Assembly (NCBI GenBank): GCA_022561095.1
Contig: JADFRV010000012.1
Span: 1-22,102, forward strand
DNA length: 22,102 bases
Source of the DNA: Chloroflexota bacterium
GTDB lineage: Bacteria > Chloroflexota > Dehalococcoidia > SM23-28-2 > RBG-16-64-32
Reading direction: 5' to 3'
Each line of letters opens with the position of its first letter. The stretch's first letter is position 1. The position numbers were made by a program, and so were the translations under genes. This document shows positions 1-7,399 of this stretch, piece by piece. A model generated the notes under the pieces. The model was not told where the DNA came from. It worked only from the letters and a program-made list of their open reading frames with translations, and searched no databases.

Positions 1-65
1 GCGGAGGGCCGCGCACCCGCATCCAGCCCCGGCTGCGAGGCAGCGTACGACAGCCCCTGCGTCAT
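1..65 (-). CDS. Possible 5' tip of a leftward gene, cut by the window edge
   Basis: From an ATG whose complement is at 63-65, a leftward frame stays open to the left edge for 21 codons (begins MTQGLSYAASQPGLDAG). A GTG three codons further upstream is in the same frame. No convincing Shine-Dalgarno is visible. The piece is too short to recognise a family; it is reported only because the frame is open and would be divergent from the gene starting at 136. Confidence 0.25.
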   Translation of the reverse strand, partial: MTQGLSYAASQPGLDAGARPS

Positions 66-135
66 CGCCGACACATGATAGCGCAATACCGGTTGAAGTG
101 ACGGTGGCGTTCGGCGTACCGTCGCACGCTCAGAT

Positions 136-615
136 TTGACAACCGTCCATCACCCCCGAATACTAGTTGCTGCCGTGTCCAGACTTGCGACCCTGGAGGC
201 CGAATTCTTCCGCACGCTTAACCTGCTCGTCGAACCGGCGGTGCGCGCGGGATGCGGATTTCCCGTCTTTGGCTTTACCGGGCTGATCGCGTTAGAGACG
301 AAGGGCCGGCGGACCGGTCTGCCACATTCCATACCGGTTTTAGCCACGTTAGTCGGCGATCATGTCTTAGTCGGCACGATCCGCGGCAACCGATCCCAAT
401 GGATGGAAAACGTTCGCGTGAACCCTGATGTTCGCTACTGGCTCCGTGGCCGGGTTCGCGAAGCCAGGGCGCTTGTATTTACGCCCGATGAAAGCCCGTC
501 CGAAACACAGTCATTGCCGCCGCTTGTGCGCTACATGGCGACCAGCCTCCACTCGACCGTCGGCGGGCTCGGCGTCGCGTTTGCGATCCTCGTCCCTACA
601 CAGTCAGGCGCTTAG
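136..615 (+). CDS. DUF385-type F420-dependent nitroreductase family protein
   Basis: Predicted 159-aa deazaflavin (F420)-dependent oxidoreductase of the DUF385/Ddn family, a split beta-barrel fold that binds F420H2 and reduces quinones or nitro compounds. The family signature is visible: ETKGRRTG at residues 54-61 and GNRSQWMENVRVNPDV at 84-99, followed by the YWLRGR strand. The substrate cannot be predicted. The start is uncertain: the TTG at 136 has no Shine-Dalgarno, and the same TTGACA resembles a -35 box with TACTAG 19 bases downstream, so the GTG at 175 (residue 14) could be the true, nearly leaderless start. The YHS gene follows 16 bases after the stop, so the two may be cotranscribed. 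A second F420-type enzyme lies at 12540-13562, which supports F420 use by this organism. Confidence 0.75.
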   Translation: MTTVHHPRILVAAVSRLATLEAEFFRTLNLLVEPAVRAGCGFPVFGFTGLIALETKGRRTGLPHSIPVLATLVGDHVLVGTIRGNRSQWMENVRVNPDVRYWLRGRVREARALVFTPDESPSETQSLPPLVRYMATSLHSTVGGLGVAFAILVPTQSGA

Positions 616-631
616 CAGGAAGGAGATCAGC

Positions 632-835
632 ATGGGTATCCTGGACATCTTCCGCAAGAAGCCCGCCACCGCCATCGACCCCGTCTGCCACATGACGGTG
701 GAGAAGGAGACCGCCCGCGCCACCAGCGAGCACGAGGGCGAGACCTACTACTTCTGCGCCCCCGGCTGCAAGCACATGTTCGACGAGGACCCGCCCAAGT
801 ACATAGGCGCCGACAAGCCCGCCGTCGAGATGTAG
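632..835 (+). CDS. YHS domain metal-binding protein
   Basis: A 67-aa protein that is essentially a single YHS domain. DPVCHMTV (residues 16-23) and YYFCAPGCKHMF (39-50) give three cysteines (C19, C42, C46) of the type that binds metal ions; YHS domains are found in copper, mercury and other heavy-metal exporters and chaperones. A strong Shine-Dalgarno (AGGAAGGAGA, 617-626) precedes the ATG and fixes the start; a longer frame reading through from 428 is out of frame with the real upstream gene and is rejected. The N-terminal MGILDIFRKK looks like a short amphipathic lead. Its position just before a metal permease gene suggests a metal-handling role; which metal is unknown. Confidence 0.85.
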   Translation: MGILDIFRKKPATAIDPVCHMTVEKETARATSEHEGETYYFCAPGCKHMFDEDPPKYIGADKPAVEM

Positions 836-943
836 GCGCGCTCCATCGCCATCCTGAGGCTTCAGCGACTGTGGCTGCCGCTTAGTAGCGCCACACTGAG
901 CGCAGTCGTATCAACCAATTTGCGAAATCCGTCCCAAAAGGTC

Positions 944-979
944 TTGACTTATGTACCTGCACAGGTCTAAGGTAAGTAT
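944..979 (+). promoter_or_regulatory. Promoter with MerR-type dyad before the FTR1 gene
   Basis: TTGACT (944-949) and TAAGGT (968-973) are separated by 18 bases, and the spacer holds the perfect dyad ACCTG-CA-CAGGT (955-966). A dyad lying between a TTGACT -35 and a -10 element with a slightly long spacer is the architecture of MerR-family operators (CueR, ZntR, PbrR). A looser outer repeat ACTTA (947-951)/TAAGT (973-977) surrounds it. No merR-like gene is in the window. The reading is inferred from architecture only. Confidence 0.5.
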
Positions 980-1103
980 GCACTAATATTAAGCAAGCGC
1001 TAAGTTAAGGTGGGCCTCGACCTGGAGATGCCCAGTATGCCGAACCGCTCCCTCTCCAATACCGCCCGCACCATCCACGCCCGTTTTCGGTAGGCGGTCT
1101 CCG

Positions 1104-1988
1104 ATGGGTGGCAGCTTCCTCATAACTTTGCGAGAAGGCCTAGAGGCCGGGCTCATCGTCGCTATCATCCTGGCTTACCTGAGGTCCACCAACCAGAGGC
1201 GTCACTTCCGGACGGTGCTCTTGGCGGCGCTGGCGGCCGTGGCCGTCAGCCTCGTCGTAGGAGCAGCGATCTTTGGCATCGCCGGCGAGTTCGAGGGCAG
1301 GGAGGCGGAGGCGTTCGAAGGGCTTGCTATGCTGGCGGCGGTCGGCGTCCTGAGCTGGATGATCGTCTGGATGAAGCGACAGTCGGCCGGGATCAAGAAG
1401 AGCCTGGAACACGAGATGGCGGAGGCGATCGGGATGGGGTCGGTGCTTGCGCTGGCCCTGATACCGTTCAGCGCCATCCTGAGAGAAGGTCTGGAAACGG
1501 CCGTGTTCTTGTTCGCCGCGACGCGGACTTCAACGCCGCTGGAATCCACCATCGGCGCAACGGCAGGGATAATCGTCGCCATCGGTCTCACCTGGGGAAT
1601 CTACAGCGGCGGCTATCGCGTGAACCTGCGGGTGTTCTTCAACGTGACCGGTACCCTTCTCATCTTCTTCGCGGCAGGGCTACTGATACACGGCATTCAC
1701 GAGCTTCAGGAGGCCGCCCTACTGCCTATCTCCATCGAGCACGTCTGGGACATCAATTACATCGTTGACGATGGCAGCGGCGTCGGCCTCTGGCTGAAGG
1801 CCCTGCTTGGATACAACGGCAACCCATCGCTGCTGGAGGTCATCGCCTACCCCATATACCTCGTATTGGCCTTCTGGTACTTCATCGCCATGCGGCCAGC
1901 CGCACCGGCTGTCGCACCCGCGCCGGCCCCGCCTACGGCACACATGCGGCTGGCGGAGCGCGAGGCGGACCCGCCTATCGCGGAGTAG
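1104..1988 (+). CDS. FTR1/ILT-family high-affinity metal (iron or lead) permease
   Basis: A 294-aa integral membrane protein of the oxidase-dependent Fe2+/Pb2+ transporter (ILT) family. The two diagnostic REGLE metal-binding motifs are present at residues 10-14 and 127-131, each inside a hydrophobic helix; about seven transmembrane segments can be read, with HELQEA near residue 200 as a third acidic cluster. Family members take up ferric iron with a multicopper oxidase or periplasmic partner (EfeUOB, Ftr1) or lead (PbrT). No EfeO or EfeB partner is next to it; the nearest candidate partner is the YHS protein upstream. The C-terminal tail after residue 265 is Ala/Pro-rich and probably cytoplasmic or disordered. 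The start ATG has only a weak ribosome site. The MerR-like promoter at 944-979 suggests metal induction. Confidence 0.9.
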   Translation: MGGSFLITLREGLEAGLIVAIILAYLRSTNQRRHFRTVLLAALAAVAVSLVVGAAIFGIAGEFEGREAEAFEGLAMLAAVGVLSWMIVWMKRQSAGIKKSLEHEMAEAIGMGSVLALALIPFSAILREGLETAVFLFAATRTSTPLESTIGATAGIIVAIGLTWGIYSGGYRVNLRVFFNVTGTLLIFFAAGLLIHGIHELQEAALLPISIEHVWDINYIVDDGSGVGLWLKALLGYNGNPSLLEVIAYPIYLVLAFWYFIAMRPAAPAVAPAPAPPTAHMRLAEREADPPIAE

Positions 1989-2108
1989 CAAACTCCAGTC
2001 AGCGAGCAGCCTACAGCGGCTCAGCCATGTCCCAAACGAACGCTGCGACTGCGGCCCCGGCAACGGGCATCCGCTGCAGTAATTCGACGAACGTATTCGA
2101 TTAGACAC

Positions 2109-2145
2109 TTGACGTATAATCGCCAATCGTATTGGCGGGTTGACA
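2109..2145 (+). promoter_or_regulatory. Promoter elements and perfect inverted repeat before the spt-like operon
   Basis: A consensus -10 hexamer TATAAT lies at 2115-2120 (no good -35 at the right distance). Immediately downstream is a perfect 7-bp inverted repeat with a 3-base loop, CGCCAAT-cgt-ATTGGCG (2121-2137), followed by TTGACA (2140-2145). The palindrome would cover the transcription start, a typical position for a repressor operator. The ATG of the first operon gene is at 2180 behind AGAGGCGA. Whether the first or second promoter element is used cannot be decided by eye. Confidence 0.5.
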
Positions 2146-2179
2146 ATTAGGCCGTAGGTAACCAAACTAGAGGCGACTT

Positions 2180-3472
2180 ATGGCCAAACAGGCTGAACCG
2201 GAAACCGACCCTCAGACCGCAGCCCTCGCCTTCGCCGGTCTCACCATTGAAGGCATGCTGCGCGGTCGCTACGACGACCAGGACGGGCGTGACATCTTCG
2301 CCAAGGTCCACGGCTTCAAGCTCCCAGAGCAGGCCCGCGCCGTTCGCCTCTACCCCTTCTTCCAGCCCCTGGACCGCAACGACGGCCCCGTAGCAAAGAT
2401 CTACGGCCGCGAAGTGATAATGCTGGGCTCCAACAACTATCTGGGGCTTACAAGGCATCCCCGCGTCGTTCAGGCCGCCCAGGACGCCCTCAGCGAGCAC
2501 GGCACCTCCTTGACCGGCTCCCGTCTGCTCAACGGCACCACTCACCTGCACGAGAAGCTTGAGAACAGGATCGCGGAGTTCCTGGGCACGGAGGCGGCCG
2601 TGGTGTTCACCACCGGCTACCAGACTAACCTGGGCGTCATCTCATCCCTGGTGGACAGCCGCTCCGTAGCGATCGTGGACAAAGCGGATCACGCCAGCAT
2701 CTACGACGCCTGCCGGCTGGCGGAGGGTGAGATGCTGCGCTTCCGCCACAACGACGCCCAACACCTGGACACGATCCTCCGCCGCCTGGATAAAAAGAAG
2801 ACCTGCCTCGTAGTCATCGACGGCGTGTTCAGCATGGGCGGCGACATCGCCGACCTGCCCGCGATCGTCGAGGTGTGCCAGCGCCATCAGGTTCGCCTCC
2901 TGATAGACGACGCCCACGCCATCGGCGCTATCGGCACGGGCGGCCGCGGCACCGCCAGCCACTTCGGCATGGATGGGAAGGTTGATCTGACGGTCGGCAC
3001 CTTCTCCAAGTCCTTCGCCTCCGTTGGCGGCTTCGTCGCCGGCAGCCGCTCCGTACTGGAGTGGATCAAGCACTTCGGACGCTCCATGGTCTTCTCCGCC
3101 AGCCTGCCCCCCGCCTCGGCCGCCGCCGCCCTCGCCTCCCTGGAGGTGCTCATAGAGGAGCCGGAGCTGGTGGAGGCCGTGCAGCGCCACGGGGAAACGC
3201 TTCGCAGCGGACTGAACGAAATGGGGTTCGACACCGGCGAATCCCAGACGTCGATCATCCCCGTCACTATCGGCGACGAGCTGGCCACCGTCACCTTCTG
3301 GCGAGACCTCATCGAGTGCGGCGTGTACACCAACCCCGTCATCTTCCCCGCTGTCGCCATCGGTAAGGCCCTGCTGCGCACCAGCTGCATGGCAACCCAC
3401 AAGGATGAACAGATAGAGTTCGTCTTGGAGCAGTTCCAGACCCTGGGCCGCAAGCACGGCCTTCTACCCTAG
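2180..3472 (+). CDS. spt: Serine palmitoyltransferase-like alpha-oxoamine synthase (PLP enzyme)
   Basis: A 430-aa PLP-dependent fold-type I enzyme of the alpha-oxoamine synthase family, which condenses an acyl-CoA or acyl-ACP with an amino acid. Motifs: GSNNYLGL (83-90), GSRLLNGTTHLHEKLE (113-128), stacking H171, DDAH with D243 and H246, TFSKS with the Schiff-base K277, and LLRTSCMATH (398-407) with the carboxylate-binding R400. H171-D243-H246-K277 have the spacing I recall for Sphingomonas SPT (159-231-234-265), whereas E. coli BioF spacing (133-204-207-236) differs. YPFFQPL near 58-64, RSMVFSASLPPA near 301-312 and NPVIFPAV near 385-392 also resemble SPT rather than BioF or Kbl. Expected reaction: L-serine plus acyl thioester to 3-ketosphinganine. 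First gene of a tight operon; the acyltransferase starts 12 bases later. BioF or another oxoamine synthase remains possible. Confidence 0.8.
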   Translation: MAKQAEPETDPQTAALAFAGLTIEGMLRGRYDDQDGRDIFAKVHGFKLPEQARAVRLYPFFQPLDRNDGPVAKIYGREVIMLGSNNYLGLTRHPRVVQAAQDALSEHGTSLTGSRLLNGTTHLHEKLENRIAEFLGTEAAVVFTTGYQTNLGVISSLVDSRSVAIVDKADHASIYDACRLAEGEMLRFRHNDAQHLDTILRRLDKKKTCLVVIDGVFSMGGDIADLPAIVEVCQRHQVRLLIDDAHAIGAIGTGGRGTASHFGMDGKVDLTVGTFSKSFASVGGFVAGSRSVLEWIKHFGRSMVFSASLPPASAAAALASLEVLIEEPELVEAVQRHGETLRSGLNEMGFDTGESQTSIIPVTIGDELATVTFWRDLIECGVYTNPVIFPAVAIGKALLRTSCMATHKDEQIEFVLEQFQTLGRKHGLLP

Positions 3473-3484
3473 AGGAGCCCAATC

Positions 3485-4618
3485 ATGTCGGTGACCGTGA
3501 CGCCGGTTTCCGGCCGCCGCGACCTGGACGCCTTCATCAAGCTGCCCTTCCGCCTCTACCGGGAAGACCCCAACTGGGTGCCCCCGCTCCTCTATCTGGA
3601 ACGCAAACGGTTCAACGCCAAGACCAACCCCTTCCTACAGCACGCCGACGCCCAGCTCTTCCTCGCCCACCGTAACGGCCGGGTAGTCGGGCGCATCTCG
3701 GCCCAGGTGGACCACGAGCACAATCGGTTCCACGAGGAGCGCACCGGCTTCTTCGGCTTTTTCGAGTCGGAGGACGAGGCGGAGACGGCTCGGGCGCTGT
3801 TTGAGGCGGCAGAGGACTGGCTCCGGCAGCATGGCATGGAGGCCGCCCGCGGGCCCCTGAGCTTCTCCATCAACCAGGAGGTAGGGCTCCTGATCGAGGG
3901 CTTTGACACGCCACCCATGATCATGATGCCCTACTCGCGGCCATACTACGGGCGGCTCATCGAAGGCGCAGGCTTCCAGAAAGCCAAGGACCTCTACGCC
4001 TGGCGATACGATACGGAGACCGTACCCCCTAAGGCGCGCCGCGCCGTGGAGGAGCTCCGCCAGCGGCCGGACATCAACATTCGCAAGGGGGACATCAGCC
4101 GCTTCGACGAGGAGATCGCCACCATCCTCGAAACCTTCAACTCCACCTGGAGCGGAAACTGGGGGTTCGTCCCTGTGACCCCCGCCGAGGCCCACCACCT
4201 CGCAGCGGACCTGCGCCAGATCGTCGATACCAACCTGGTTGTAATCGTGGAGGTGGACGGAGAAACGGCGGGCGTAGTCCTCGCCGCACCTAACATTAAC
4301 GAGGCGATCCGCGACCTGAACGGCCACCTCTTCCCCTTCGGCTGGGCGAAGCTGCTATGGCGACTGAAAGTTCGCGGCCTCAAGACCGGCCGCCTGATGA
4401 TCCTGGGCGTCAAGGAGAAATACCGCACCCGCAACTACCTGGCCCTGGCCTATCTCTTATGTGATGAGGTCTACCGTGCCGCCCGCGACGGCGGCTACCG
4501 CTGGGCTGAGTTCTCCTGGACGCTGGAGGACAACAACGCCGTGAACACGATGATCCGCAACGTCGGCTGCCGCAAGTACAAGACCTACCGCCTCTACGAG
4601 AAACCGCTTACGTCATGA
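3485..4618 (+). CDS. GNAT-fold acyltransferase, YghO-like; candidate bacterial ceramide synthase
   Basis: A 377-aa protein with two GNAT-like halves, of the family that includes E. coli YghO. The C-terminal half is best conserved: GVKEKYRTR (308-316) in the acyl-CoA pyrophosphate loop position and FSWTLEDNN (343-351), then KTYRLYEK near the end. The N-terminal half has the family opening with RLYREDPNWVPPL. The Caulobacter ceramide synthase bCerS is an acyl-CoA N-acyltransferase-superfamily protein of this general type and acylates 3-ketosphinganine. Lying between an SPT-like gene and an SDR gene, N-acylation of a sphingoid base is the natural guess. Strong Shine-Dalgarno (AGAGGAG) just after the upstream stop; the stop overlaps the next start as ATGA, so translation is probably coupled. 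Family membership is seen; the substrate is inferred. Confidence 0.7.
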   Translation: MSVTVTPVSGRRDLDAFIKLPFRLYREDPNWVPPLLYLERKRFNAKTNPFLQHADAQLFLAHRNGRVVGRISAQVDHEHNRFHEERTGFFGFFESEDEAETARALFEAAEDWLRQHGMEAARGPLSFSINQEVGLLIEGFDTPPMIMMPYSRPYYGRLIEGAGFQKAKDLYAWRYDTETVPPKARRAVEELRQRPDINIRKGDISRFDEEIATILETFNSTWSGNWGFVPVTPAEAHHLAADLRQIVDTNLVVIVEVDGETAGVVLAAPNINEAIRDLNGHLFPFGWAKLLWRLKVRGLKTGRLMILGVKEKYRTRNYLALAYLLCDEVYRAARDGGYRWAEFSWTLEDNNAVNTMIRNVGCRKYKTYRLYEKPLTS

Positions 4619-5604
4619 AGTTCCTGGTCACCGGCGCCACAGGCTTCCTCGGCTCCCACATCGCCGAGCAGCTCGCCCGCGAAGGCCATACCGTCCGCGT
4701 GCTGGTGCGCCGCACGAGCGATCGCTCCTTCCTTCGCGGACTCGAAGTAGAGGAAGCGTTGGGAGACATCACCCAGCCGGACACTCTCCCAGCCGCCGTC
4801 GCGGGCGTCGACGCCGTCGTCCACGCCGCTGGACTGGTAAAGGCGCGTTCCGCCGCCGAGTTCAACTCCGTGAACGCGGACGGCACCGCCAACCTTCTCT
4901 CCGCCCTGGCTTCCGCCGAAAGCACCCCCCGTTTCGTCCTCATATCAAGCCTCGCCGCTCACGGCCCCAGCGAGGACGGCCGGCCTCGCCCCCTCGACGC
5001 CCCTGCGACCCCGGTTACCGCCTACGGCCGCAGCAAGCTCAAGGCCGAGGAGATGGTGCGCGCCTGGGCCGCCAACCCCGCCAGCGTCGGGGCCGTCATC
5101 ATCCGGCCTCCCGTCATCTACGGCCCCCGCGACCGCCAGCTCCTGCCCTTCTTCCGGCTTGCCCGCTGGCGACTGGCCCCCCTCCTGGGCGATGGCACCA
5201 ACACAATCTCTTGCGTTTACGTCGAGGATGCGGCCCGCGCGGTCGCCCTAGCTGCCACCGCCTCTGACGAGGCTCCCATCGCCACCTACACCCTGGACGA
5301 CGGCGCAGTCTACACCTGGCGCGACCTGCTGGGCGCGATAGAGGAGGCTGTAGGCAGGAAGGCCCTGGCAATCCCCTTTCCGCCCTGGGCCTTCACCGCC
5401 GCCGCCTTCCTCAGCGAGACCTACGGCCGCCTGCGCCGCCGCGCCGTCCCCTTCACCCGCGATAAGGTCATCGAGATGCGCCAGCGCCACTGGGTCTGCT
5501 CCCACGATGAGATCAGCCGCGACCTGGGCTGGACGCCCCGGGTCACCCTCAAAGAGGGGGCCGCGCTCACGGCGGCCTGGTACCGTCAGCACCGCTGGCT
5601 GTAG
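4615..5604 (+). CDS. Extended SDR (NAD-dependent epimerase family); candidate ceramide reductase
   Basis: A 329-aa extended short-chain dehydrogenase. The Rossmann dinucleotide motif GATGFLG is at residues 7-13, the VHAAG strand at 69-73, the catalytic serine region ISSLAAHG at 110-117, and YGRSK gives the catalytic Y137 and K141. The annotation by homology alone would be NAD-dependent epimerase/dehydratase. In Caulobacter an enzyme of just this class (CerR) reduces the 3-oxo group of the freshly acylated sphingoid base, and here the gene overlaps the GNAT gene by 4 bases in the SPT operon. That context favours a keto-reductase of the same pathway over a sugar-nucleotide epimerase; 3-beta-hydroxysteroid-dehydrogenase-like enzymes are another possibility. 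The start ATG is fixed by the overlap and the N-terminal Rossmann strand. Confidence 0.75.
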   Translation: MKFLVTGATGFLGSHIAEQLAREGHTVRVLVRRTSDRSFLRGLEVEEALGDITQPDTLPAAVAGVDAVVHAAGLVKARSAAEFNSVNADGTANLLSALASAESTPRFVLISSLAAHGPSEDGRPRPLDAPATPVTAYGRSKLKAEEMVRAWAANPASVGAVIIRPPVIYGPRDRQLLPFFRLARWRLAPLLGDGTNTISCVYVEDAARAVALAATASDEAPIATYTLDDGAVYTWRDLLGAIEEAVGRKALAIPFPPWAFTAAAFLSETYGRLRRRAVPFTRDKVIEMRQRHWVCSHDEISRDLGWTPRVTLKEGAALTAAWYRQHRWL

Positions 5605-5624
5605 GATGACAGAAGAGGGCTGAG

Positions 5625-6074
5625 ATGCGCATCGTCGTCGGCGCCGACCATCGCGGCTACGAGCTGAAGGACGAGATCGCCGCTGCCCTCAAGCAAGCGG
5701 GCCACGAAACCTTGGACGTAGGCACCCACAGCGCCGACTCCGTCGACTATCCGGACTACGCCCGCGCCATCGGCGGTGTGTTGACGGACGGCCTCGCGGA
5801 GCGCGGCGTCCTGGTCTGCGGCAGTGGCGTGGGCGCCAGCATCGCGGCCAACAAGATACGCGGTGTTCGCGCCGCCATCTGCCACGACACCTATTCCGCC
5901 CGTCAAGGGGTGGAGCACGACGACATGAACGTCCTCTGCCTTGGCGCCCGCGTCATCGACTCCGAGCTGGCGCTGGAGCTGGTCAGGGCGTTCCTGGACG
6001 CCCGCCTCTCAGGAGAGGAACGGTACCGCCGCCGCCTGGAGAAGGTGGCGGAGATGGAGCGCCAGGGCCGCTAG
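5625..6074 (+). CDS. rpiB: Ribose-5-phosphate isomerase B
   Basis: A 149-aa protein of the RpiB/LacAB family, which interconverts ribulose 5-phosphate and ribose 5-phosphate in the pentose phosphate pathway. It starts with GADHRGYELK (6-15); the catalytic base C65 sits in CGSGVGASIAANK (65-77), and H98 in VEHDDMNVLCLGARV is the ring-opening histidine of E. coli RpiB. Length is the family norm. It begins 20 bases after the SDR stop, apparently as the last gene of the spt-like operon; a biochemical link to lipid synthesis is not obvious and it may simply be a housekeeping passenger. Confidence 0.95.
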   Translation: MRIVVGADHRGYELKDEIAAALKQAGHETLDVGTHSADSVDYPDYARAIGGVLTDGLAERGVLVCGSGVGASIAANKIRGVRAAICHDTYSARQGVEHDDMNVLCLGARVIDSELALELVRAFLDARLSGEERYRRRLEKVAEMERQGR

Positions 6075-6145
6075 CACTTCCTCTGCTTCGCCCCCATCCG
6101 GCGCGAATAACGGGACCCTGAGCTCTACACCTCCGGCAGCGAAAT

Positions 6146-6160
6146 GGGGCCTGTGGCCCC
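6146..6160. terminator. Short GC hairpin between converging genes
   Basis: GGGGCC-tgt-GGCCCC (6146-6160) is a perfect 6-bp stem with a 3-base loop, lying between rpiB (rightward) and the thiolase gene (leftward) and touching the thiolase stop codon. No T tract follows on either strand, so it is at best a weak or factor-assisted terminator. Confidence 0.3.
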
Positions 6161-7314
6161 TAGTCCAGCCGCTCGATGATGGTGGCGGTGCCCAGGCCGC
6201 CGCCGCAGCACATCAACTGCATCCCGTAGCGGCCGCCCGTGCGCTCCAGCTCGTGCAGGAGCGTGGTCATCAGGCGGGCGCCTGTGGCCCCCAGCGGGTG
6301 CCCCAGGGCGATAGCGCCGCCGTTCACGTTCACCTTCGACATATCTGGCTTCAGCTCGCGCTTCCAGGCCAGCACCACGGAGGCGAACGCCTCGTTGATC
6401 TCGATCAGGTCGATATCGCTCAGCTTCAGCCCCGCCTTCGCCAGCACCTTCGGCGTCGCCGTGATCGGCCCGGTGAGCATCAGCACCGGGTCGGAGCCCA
6501 CCACCGCCTGGCCGATGATGCGCGCCCGCGCCTTTACGCCCAGCTCCTCCGCCTTCTCCTTCGCCATCAGCAGCACGGCGGCTGCCCCGTCCGTGATCTG
6601 GCTGGAGTTGCCGGCGTGGTGGACGCCGTCCGGGCGGAACGAGGGCTGCAGCGAGGCCAGCTTCTCCAGCGACGTGTCGCGGATCCCCTCGTCCGTCTTG
6701 ATCGTGGCCGGCAGCCCCTCAAGCTGCACGTCCACAGGCAGGATCTCGCGGTCGAAACGACCCTCGTCCCGGGCCCGCTTCGCCTTCTCGTAGCTCCCTA
6801 GCGCGAACTCGTCCGCCTCCGGCCGCTCGATCCCCCACTTCTTGGCGATCTCCTCGGCGGAGATCCCCTGAGCGGTGAGCTGGTACTTCTTCAGCAGCTC
6901 CGGCTGGAAGGGGAAGCCCGGCCCCTGCGTGATGTTGATCCCAAGCGGCACCCGTGACATCGACTCCACGCCGCCGCCGATAGTGATGTCGCACGTCTCC
7001 GCCTGGATCAGGTTAGCGGCGAAGTGGATCGCCTGCTGGCCGGAGCCGCACTGGCGGTCCACCGTGGTAGCCGGTATCTCGTACGGGAAGTCCGCCGTCA
7101 GGAGGCAGTTACGGGCTACGTTCGCCCCCTGCTCTCCCACCTCATCCACATTGCCGAAGACAACGTCCTCCACCAGTGACGACTCGATGCCGGCCCGCTT
7201 CACGACCTCGTTCAGCACCAGCGCCCCCAGGTTGTTGGGGTGAATGCCGGACAACACCCCATCCTTGCGTCCCATGGGGGTGCGGACCGCCTCTACGATG
7301 ACTACTTCTCTCAC
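6160..7314 (-). CDS. Thiolase (acetyl-CoA acetyltransferase family)
   Basis: A 384-aa thiolase. The acyl-accepting C89 is in DRQCGSGQQA, H339 in GHPLGATGARL, and the proton-shuttling C369 in MCCGGGLG; GGGVESMS follows the first motif as usual. The enzyme either condenses two acetyl-CoA or cleaves 3-ketoacyl-CoA; sequence alone does not settle the direction. The GTG start is decided by a perfect AGGAGG ribosome site 6 bases upstream (complement 7321-7326). The VOC gene ends 85 bases upstream on the same strand, so the pair may share a transcript and both concern acyl-CoA metabolism. An AT-rich patch with TACTAT-like hexamers in the gap could hold its own promoter. Confidence 0.95.
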   Translation of the reverse strand: MREVVIVEAVRTPMGRKDGVLSGIHPNNLGALVLNEVVKRAGIESSLVEDVVFGNVDEVGEQGANVARNCLLTADFPYEIPATTVDRQCGSGQQAIHFAANLIQAETCDITIGGGVESMSRVPLGINITQGPGFPFQPELLKKYQLTAQGISAEEIAKKWGIERPEADEFALGSYEKAKRARDEGRFDREILPVDVQLEGLPATIKTDEGIRDTSLEKLASLQPSFRPDGVHHAGNSSQITDGAAAVLLMAKEKAEELGVKARARIIGQAVVGSDPVLMLTGPITATPKVLAKAGLKLSDIDLIEINEAFASVVLAWKRELKPDMSKVNVNGGAIALGHPLGATGARLMTTLLHELERTGGRYGMQLMCCGGGLGTATIIERLD

Positions 7315-7399
7315 GGAGCGCCTCCTAAACTAAACGTAACGCCTCCATATAGTATTACGAGGCCCGCATCCGCGCCAGTTTCCCCGGCACAAGCGCAGG

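Noticed and set aside
428..835. 135-codon reading of the YHS gene extended upstream
   Set aside because: The extension overlaps the DUF385 gene out of frame; the strong Shine-Dalgarno at 617-626 marks the ATG at 632.
1028..1093. 22-codon ORF before the FTR1 gene as a leader peptide
   Set aside because: GGAG directly abuts the ATG, leaving no spacing, and there is no attenuator-like structure; too short to support.
2642..3457. 271-codon open frame antisense to the spt-like gene
   Set aside because: Low-complexity Gly/Val/Ala/Asp translation typical of the antisense of GC-rich coding sequence; the sense strand encodes a clear PLP enzyme.
5941..6801. 286-codon rightward frame across the end of rpiB and the thiolase gene
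   Set aside because: Crosses two recognised genes on both strands; the translation is Arg/Ala/Gln-rich without any motif.
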